From: Clostridiales bacterium Firm_14
GTDB taxonomy: Bacteria > Bacillota > Clostridia > Saccharofermentanales > Saccharofermentanaceae
NCBI GenBank assembly: GCA_001604135.1
Contig: LVAT01000008.1
Coordinates: forward strand, 124,001 to 188,000
DNA: 64,000 nt
Direction: 5' to 3'
Positions within the stretch are counted from its first letter, which is position 1; every line of letters begins with the position of its first letter. Below are positions 59,411 to 64,000 of the stretch, piece after piece. Position numbers and translations under genes: made by a program. The notes beneath the pieces were generated by a model that worked only from the letters and a program-made list of their open reading frames with translations, was not told where the DNA came from and ran no database searches.

Positions 59411-60861
59411 TGTTTACGCTTGAAGAAGTAAAGAAAGCAGTCGGCGGCAGATTCGTCTCTAAGACAGAGGGGATCGTTTTCGCGACATCGATCGAGATAA
59501 GCGGCGTTTCGACAGATACGAGAACGATAAAGGAAGGCGAGCTCTTCATTGCATTGAAGGGCGAGAATTTCAACGGCAATGACTATCTCGCAAAGGCCGT
59601 GGAACTGGGTGCCTGTGCGCTCGTAACAGACGATGAGAGGGCTGTTCCCGAAGGTGCCAATGCGATCGTTGTCGACGATACGGTCAAAGCTCTGGGACTT
59701 CTTGCAAATCATTACAGATTTAAGCTCGGCTGCAAGGTCATCGCGGTAACGGGTTCTGTCGGAAAGACATCTACAAGGACCATGATCACCGAAGTCTTAA
59801 AGACCGGTCTTAAGGTCCATTCTACAAAAGCAAATAACAACAACGAGATCGGCATGAGCAAGACTATCCTGTCTGCTCCAGAAGACTCTGAAGTGATCGT
59901 AGTCGAGATGGGCATGAGAGGCCCCGGACAGATATCTTATCTTACGAAGATAGCAAGACCTGACATTGCGATAATAACGAATATCGGTTATTCGCACATA
60001 GGAATACTGGAGAGCAAGGATGCGACCCTTAATGCCAAGATGGAGATCTGCGAAGGTCTTACCGACGGCGGCATCATTGCGATCAACAGTGACGACAGAA
60101 AGCTCTTTGACCATTGCGTTAAGGTGCTTACGATAAATAATTTCATCGCAGGCATACAGGTGAGTTCCGATGACGATCTGCCTTGTCCCCTGATCGTTTC
60201 CGCTACAGATGTTAAGGAGACTGATGAGGGAATGTCATTTGGCGCGAAGCTAAAGAGAATGGGCGTCGATTCCGAATTTAAGATCCCCTTGAGCGTCGGA
60301 ATGTATGGCGAGCCCGCGATCAGAAATGCTCTTTTTGCGATCTTCTGTGCATACATGACGGGCTTAACGAAGACAGCGGAAAGCCAGCAGAAGATAGCTG
60401 ACGTGATCCGTGCCAAGAGCGCAATGGACGGCAGAGGCGCGATCACGGAAACAAAGAAATATTTCATAATGAACGATGCTTATAATGCATCGCCTGAGTC
60501 AATGGAAAATGCGTTCCTCAACTTCTCCAAGAAGGCAAAGGGACACCGCAAGGTCCTTGCTCTCGGAGGCATGCTGGAACTTGGAAAATTCGCTCCGGGC
60601 CTTCACGAACTGACCGGCAAGTCATGCGCTTCGTATGACTTCGACAGGGTGTTCGTAACGGGCGATAATGCCGACGAATTCATCAAGGGTGCTCATATGG
60701 TCAATATGAAGCTCGAAATAGTAAAGTGCAAAGACACCGAAGACGTTAAAAGACGCCTCGAAGATTACGTCAGAGACGATGACGCGATCCTCTTCAAGGC
60801 TTCGCACAGCTTCGGTTTTGAGCAGGTGGCAAAGTATTTTATCGAGAAGGGAAATGCCTGA
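59407..60861 (+). CDS. murF: UDP-MurNAc-tripeptide D-Ala-D-Ala ligase
   Basis: 484 residues; completes the UDP-MurNAc pentapeptide. P-loop VTGSVGKTSTRTM, HSTKANNNNEIGMSKT, VVEMGMRGPGQISYL, and MNDAYNASPESM. ATG 59407 overlaps the murE stop. ftsW follows by four bases; mraY and murD, which usually come next, are missing. Confidence 0.95.
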   Translation: MMFTLEEVKKAVGGRFVSKTEGIVFATSIEISGVSTDTRTIKEGELFIALKGENFNGNDYLAKAVELGACALVTDDERAVPEGANAIVVDDTVKALGLLANHYRFKLGCKVIAVTGSVGKTSTRTMITEVLKTGLKVHSTKANNNNEIGMSKTILSAPEDSEVIVVEMGMRGPGQISYLTKIARPDIAIITNIGYSHIGILESKDATLNAKMEICEGLTDGGIIAINSDDRKLFDHCVKVLTINNFIAGIQVSSDDDLPCPLIVSATDVKETDEGMSFGAKLKRMGVDSEFKIPLSVGMYGEPAIRNALFAIFCAYMTGLTKTAESQQKIADVIRAKSAMDGRGAITETKKYFIMNDAYNASPESMENAFLNFSKKAKGHRKVLALGGMLELGKFAPGLHELTGKSCASYDFDRVFVTGDNADEFIKGAHMVNMKLEIVKCKDTEDVKRRLEDYVRDDDAILFKASHSFGFEQVAKYFIEKGNA

Positions 60862-60864
60862 TAA

Positions 60865-62394
60865 ATGGCTGAGAAGAAGGTAAAGTCGATCATTCCTGAT
60901 GTGCCGCTGTACGGTAATCCCGGCAAGGCGGCAGGTACAGGTGCGTCTAAGCCTCAGACAGCTGCGAAAAAGAATCCTTCAAGAACGCAGGCGCCCTTAA
61001 AAAAGCAGGTGCAGCGCAAGCCTTTCGCTGATCCCAAGACAGGTAAGATAACCGATATCGAGAGCCTGATCGAACCGCCGCCGAAGCCTGAGAGAGAAGG
61101 CATCAGCGCAGCTTCGATCGAACAGGCCGTTAAGTCTTCCAACATCCCGATGATCCTCATGATCTTCGCTCTTATCGTCTTCGGACTTGTTATCCTTTAC
61201 TCGGTATCCGGTCCGGACGCTTACGGACAATTTAAGGATTCTTCCTGGTTCCTTACGAGACAGATAAGATTCACTGTTGTCGGAATAATAGTAATGTTCA
61301 TCATCTCGTTTATTCCGATCGACTTCTTCAGACAGAAATGGATCGCTTTCGGCGCTTATGTCTTAAGCCTCGGCCTCGCCCTTGCGACGATCGCGCTCGG
61401 CGTAGGACGTGAGCACGGTGCTGCGCGCTGGATCAATATCGGTCCTATCCAGCTCCAGAGTTCGGAGATCATCAAAGTCGCTCTTATCGTTGCTTTTGCA
61501 GGATACCGATCGGTAATCGCGTATCTTAGAAAAGAGGGCAGGATAAGAGAACCCAAGACAAAGACAGGAAAGATCATTGCGCATACGATGATCGAATTCA
61601 TCATACCTATCGGTTTGTGTATCCTTGTCGACGTCGTTATCCTCCTGCAGCCCCACCTGTCATGCTTCATTATCGTTGCTGCAGTCATCTTCATGTGCGC
61701 GCTCGTATCTGAGATACCTGCAAGATCATGGCTTTACGGATTGATCGCTCTTCTCGCTGTCGGAATCGTTGGCGGTGCTGTCGCATTTGCGGTAGTACCT
61801 GCTGCGAAGCGCGAGAGATTCATGAAGAACTACGCTCACGTTTTCAAGCGAATCGCGATCTTTACCGCTGACGAAGAAGAACTCGACAACGAGGACGAGG
61901 GACTTACAAGAGACGATACGCGTCAGGTTGACAACGCGCACAATGCCTTAGGTTCAGGCGGAATGTGGGGTGTCGGCCTCGGCAATTCCAGATCAAAATA
62001 TAACTACGTATCAGAGGCCCAGAACGACTACATCTTCTCGATCTATATAGAGGAGACCGGCTTTGTCGGAGGAGTCATCCTGATGCTGATGTACCTGGTG
62101 ATATTCTTTATGTGCCTTGCCGTGTGCTGGCGGGCCAAAGACGTGTTCTCCAGAACAATTGCGACCGGGTGTACGGCTCTGATATTTGTCGAAGTCCTGA
62201 TGAATATCTCGGTTGAGCTGCAGGTCATTCCTGCTACGGGCGTTACGCTTCCGTTCGTAAGCTACGGCGGTACGGCGCAGGTAACGCTCCTTATCGCATA
62301 CGGCCTTATCCTCTCTGTCTCCAGAAGCGGAACCGTAAGGCCAGAGAAGAAGAGCCTTAAGTCTCCCAAAAAGATATTTAAGCTGGGAGCGTGA
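60865..62394 (+). CDS. ftsW: Septal SEDS glycosyltransferase FtsW
   Basis: 509 residues. A Lys/Pro-rich cytoplasmic N-terminal extension of about 90 residues precedes ten membrane helices. SEDS blocks: GREHGAARWINIGPIQLQSSEI, LQPHLS (in place of QPDxGT of RodA), the catalytic-Asp loop AQNDYIFSIYIEETGFVGG, and GVTLPFVSYGGTAQVTLL. The N-terminal extension and QPHLS variant set it apart from RodA at 47187-48311. Polymerises septal peptidoglycan with the PBP encoded upstream. Confidence 0.93.
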   Translation: MAEKKVKSIIPDVPLYGNPGKAAGTGASKPQTAAKKNPSRTQAPLKKQVQRKPFADPKTGKITDIESLIEPPPKPEREGISAASIEQAVKSSNIPMILMIFALIVFGLVILYSVSGPDAYGQFKDSSWFLTRQIRFTVVGIIVMFIISFIPIDFFRQKWIAFGAYVLSLGLALATIALGVGREHGAARWINIGPIQLQSSEIIKVALIVAFAGYRSVIAYLRKEGRIREPKTKTGKIIAHTMIEFIIPIGLCILVDVVILLQPHLSCFIIVAAVIFMCALVSEIPARSWLYGLIALLAVGIVGGAVAFAVVPAAKRERFMKNYAHVFKRIAIFTADEEELDNEDEGLTRDDTRQVDNAHNALGSGGMWGVGLGNSRSKYNYVSEAQNDYIFSIYIEETGFVGGVILMLMYLVIFFMCLAVCWRAKDVFSRTIATGCTALIFVEVLMNISVELQVIPATGVTLPFVSYGGTAQVTLLIAYGLILSVSRSGTVRPEKKSLKSPKKIFKLGA

Positions 62395-62399
62395 GCCTT

Positions 62400-63509
62400 A
62401 TGGAAAGACGCTACATCATTACCGGCGGCGGAACGTCGGGCCATATCAATCCTGCGCTCGCCATTGCGGATCTCCTTAAGGAAGACGCTTCTAAGAACGG
62501 TGATACCTGTAAGATCATCTTCACGGGAAGGAAAGAAGGCCTCGAAGGCGAACTTGTGCCAAAGGCCGGTTATGATTTCAAGGATGTCGAATCCCTCCCG
62601 ATGCCGTATAAACCGAGCCCCAAAGTGCTTAAGGTCATGAAAGCCAATAACCGCGGTAATAAGCAGTGCAGGGAGCTGATAAAAGAATTCAAACCCGACT
62701 GCGTCATCAGTACCGGCGGCTTTGTAAGCGCGCCGCTTATCATGGCTGCGAAGAGAGCCGGCATACCAGTAATGATCCACGAAGCAAATGCTTTCCCGGG
62801 CAGGGCCAACAAGCTCTTTGCCAGGGGCGCTCTTGTAATGACGGGCTTTCCAAATCAGGAATCCATTTTCCCGAGAGCCCGAAAAGTCGTATACACCGGA
62901 AACCCTGTAAGAGGCAACATGTTCGGCAGGACGAAGGAAGGTTCCAGAAAAGAACTGGGCATCGCTCCTGATCAGAAACTGGTATTTGCGATGGGCGGAT
63001 CTCTGGGTTCGGCAACACTTACGAATTTTGTTTTCGAGACCGCCAAAAAGCCTGAATTCAGTGATGTTCATTTCGTGATCTCTGTTGGCAAACACAACTC
63101 GGTTGAGATCACTAAGGAAGTAATGGAGCTTCCGAATCTTGAGATCAGGAATTATATAGACAGGCCTGATCTTTATATGTCTGCGGCCGATTGTTCCATC
63201 CTTCGTGCCGGTGCAGTTACCTGTGCGGAGATAACGGCCACGGGCGCCTGCGCCATAATGGTGCCGTATCCTTATGCGGCTCACGACCATCAGACATATA
63301 ATGCGAGATCCCTTGCGGATAAGGGTGCAGGATTAGTCGTAAGTGACGATGACGTAAAAGCGGGAAAACTGGGAAGCATCCTGAGGGGCCTTCTGGATGA
63401 TCCGGAGAGGCAGGAGAAGATCAGGAAAGCAAGCCTGGATCTTGCCATCAAGGACACAGGTGAGAGAATAACCGAAGCTATCAAGACAGCGCTTGGGAAT
63501 AATCCCTAA
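62400..63509 (+). CDS. murG: MurG, lipid I to lipid II N-acetylglucosaminyltransferase
   Basis: 369 residues. ATG 62400 lies five bases after the ftsW stop (GTG 62391 is a possible earlier start). Motifs: TGGGTSGHINPALAIA, STGGFVSAPL, HEANAFPGRANK, MGGSLGSATL, RAGAVTCAEI and PYPYAAHDHQTYNA. Works at the inner face of the membrane, on the product of MraY. Confidence 0.95.
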   Translation: MERRYIITGGGTSGHINPALAIADLLKEDASKNGDTCKIIFTGRKEGLEGELVPKAGYDFKDVESLPMPYKPSPKVLKVMKANNRGNKQCRELIKEFKPDCVISTGGFVSAPLIMAAKRAGIPVMIHEANAFPGRANKLFARGALVMTGFPNQESIFPRARKVVYTGNPVRGNMFGRTKEGSRKELGIAPDQKLVFAMGGSLGSATLTNFVFETAKKPEFSDVHFVISVGKHNSVEITKEVMELPNLEIRNYIDRPDLYMSAADCSILRAGAVTCAEITATGACAIMVPYPYAAHDHQTYNARSLADKGAGLVVSDDDVKAGKLGSILRGLLDDPERQEKIRKASLDLAIKDTGERITEAIKTALGNNP

Positions 63510-63526
63510 ACTGATAAAATAGCACT

Positions 63527-64000
63527 ATGGATGATAACGAATTAGACAGATTATTCGGTGAGGTATCAGAGTCCGGATCAAAACCGGAGAAAGAAACTTC
63601 AAAAGACAAAGAGAAAGAGCCTTCTGACAAGGAGGTTTCTGATTCCGAGCGTGCCGAAGAAGTCTTGAGAAAAAACGGTTTCATCATAAGCAAATACAAA
63701 GAATCCTCAGAAGATAAAGAAGGATCAGACGAAGACCCGTCTGACGATGATGATCAGGAAGAATCTGAAGAGCCCGGAGAGTCATCAGATAACGAAGAGC
63801 CCGGAGAATCCGAAGAGGAAGGCGAAGATTCCGAGTCAGAAGGATCCGAAGAAGATGATGGTTCCGAAGATGAATCAGATGAAGAGTCCGAAGAAAGATC
63901 TGATGAAGATGAAGAGGCTCCCTCTAAGGATAAGTCTTCTGAGAAGGCAAAAAAGAAGCCCAAAAAGCCCCGCCGCCGCTTAAATGCAAGGGGTATTACG
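63527..64000 (+). CDS. Start of a probable DivIB/FtsQ protein, 3' end outside window
   Basis: Open from ATG 63527 to the end of the window (158 codons, no stop). After a short start (MDDNELDRLFGEV), the visible part is overwhelmingly Glu, Asp and Ser in long acidic runs (about 65-140) and ends in a basic stretch KKKPKKPRRRLNARGIT, as expected just before a membrane helix. Position after murG and this topology suit a DivIB/FtsQ with a disordered cytoplasmic extension. No clear ribosome site. Identity rests on context. Confidence 0.5.
   Translation, partial: MDDNELDRLFGEVSESGSKPEKETSKDKEKEPSDKEVSDSERAEEVLRKNGFIISKYKESSEDKEGSDEDPSDDDDQEESEEPGESSDNEEPGESEEEGEDSESEGSEEDDGSEDESDEESEERSDEDEEAPSKDKSSEKAKKKPKKPRRRLNARGIT

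Noticed and set aside
61640-61660. LQPHLS in FtsW as a lost catalytic Asp
   Set aside because: The catalytic Asp lies in the later QNDYIFS loop and is present; the QPHLS form appears to be a lineage variant.
62262-63290. 342-codon minus-strand frame
   Set aside because: Antisense shadow of ftsW and murG, both of which have all expected motifs.

Overview
The window is a chromosomal segment from a Gram-positive, low-to-medium G+C anaerobe of the Clostridia (Bacillota). The signs are strong AGGAGG-type ribosome sites, lipoproteins with Gram-positive lipoboxes, a clostripain-family protease, an FprA-type flavodiiron protein, long-form HPF, choline-binding-like wall repeats, a BspA-like surface protein, the rimP-nusA-ylxR-ylxQ-infB-rbfA order, and a dcw cluster with a PASTA penicillin-binding protein. 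Genus cannot be fixed from the sequence alone. Almost all genes lie on the plus strand; prfC, mscL and one small P-loop gene are reversed. No rRNA, tRNA, CRISPR array, transposase or integrase was seen.

Layout. 1-1.6 kb: 3' part of ftsH. 1.8-3.65 kb: a BspA-like surface protein gene interrupted by a frameshift in an eight-T run. 3.9-10.1 kb: an A+T-rich island bounded by two copies of the prfC 3' end (3757-3879 and 10091-10213). It holds a lactococcin-972-like bacteriocin gene, its large membrane protein and ABC ATPase, a small type I signal peptidase, and a large lipoprotein with a solute-binding-like C-terminal half. 10.1-17.3 kb: prfC, malQ, glpK, an AEC carrier, an SseB-domain protein and an unknown membrane-anchored protein. 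17.4-22.9 kb: xpt with a complete BMP-type ABC transporter, a likely purine salvage unit. 22.9-29.9 kb: flavodiiron protein, zinc-ribbon/C11 protease, ilvBN, hpf. 30.0-37.4 kb: a candidate structured RNA, then a mixture of surface, regulatory and small membrane genes.

37.5-46.2 kb is the translation/transcription operon rimP-nusA-ylxR-ylxQ-infB-rbfA-nrnA-truB-ribF, with its own promoter and a leader terminator. 46.3-52.8 kb: lgt, rodA, a fused GH32 invertase-fructokinase, and a sigma factor / membrane protein / lipoprotein trio. 53.1-64 kb is the dcw cluster: mraZ, rsmH, an ftsL-like gene, a PASTA PBP, murE, murF, ftsW, murG and the start of a probable divIB/ftsQ. mraY and murD are absent from their usual place between murF and ftsW.

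The most novel region is the prfC-bounded island: a compact bacteriocin cassette with a dedicated signal peptidase and an unusual lipoprotein, apparently inserted at the 3' end of a release-factor gene while leaving behind an almost entirely synonymous second allele of that end. Other points worth checking are a 22-codon reading frame translationally coupled to mraZ, the GH32-PfkB fusion, the frameshifted surface protein, the RNA downstream of hpf, and a KTS variant of the third PBP motif.
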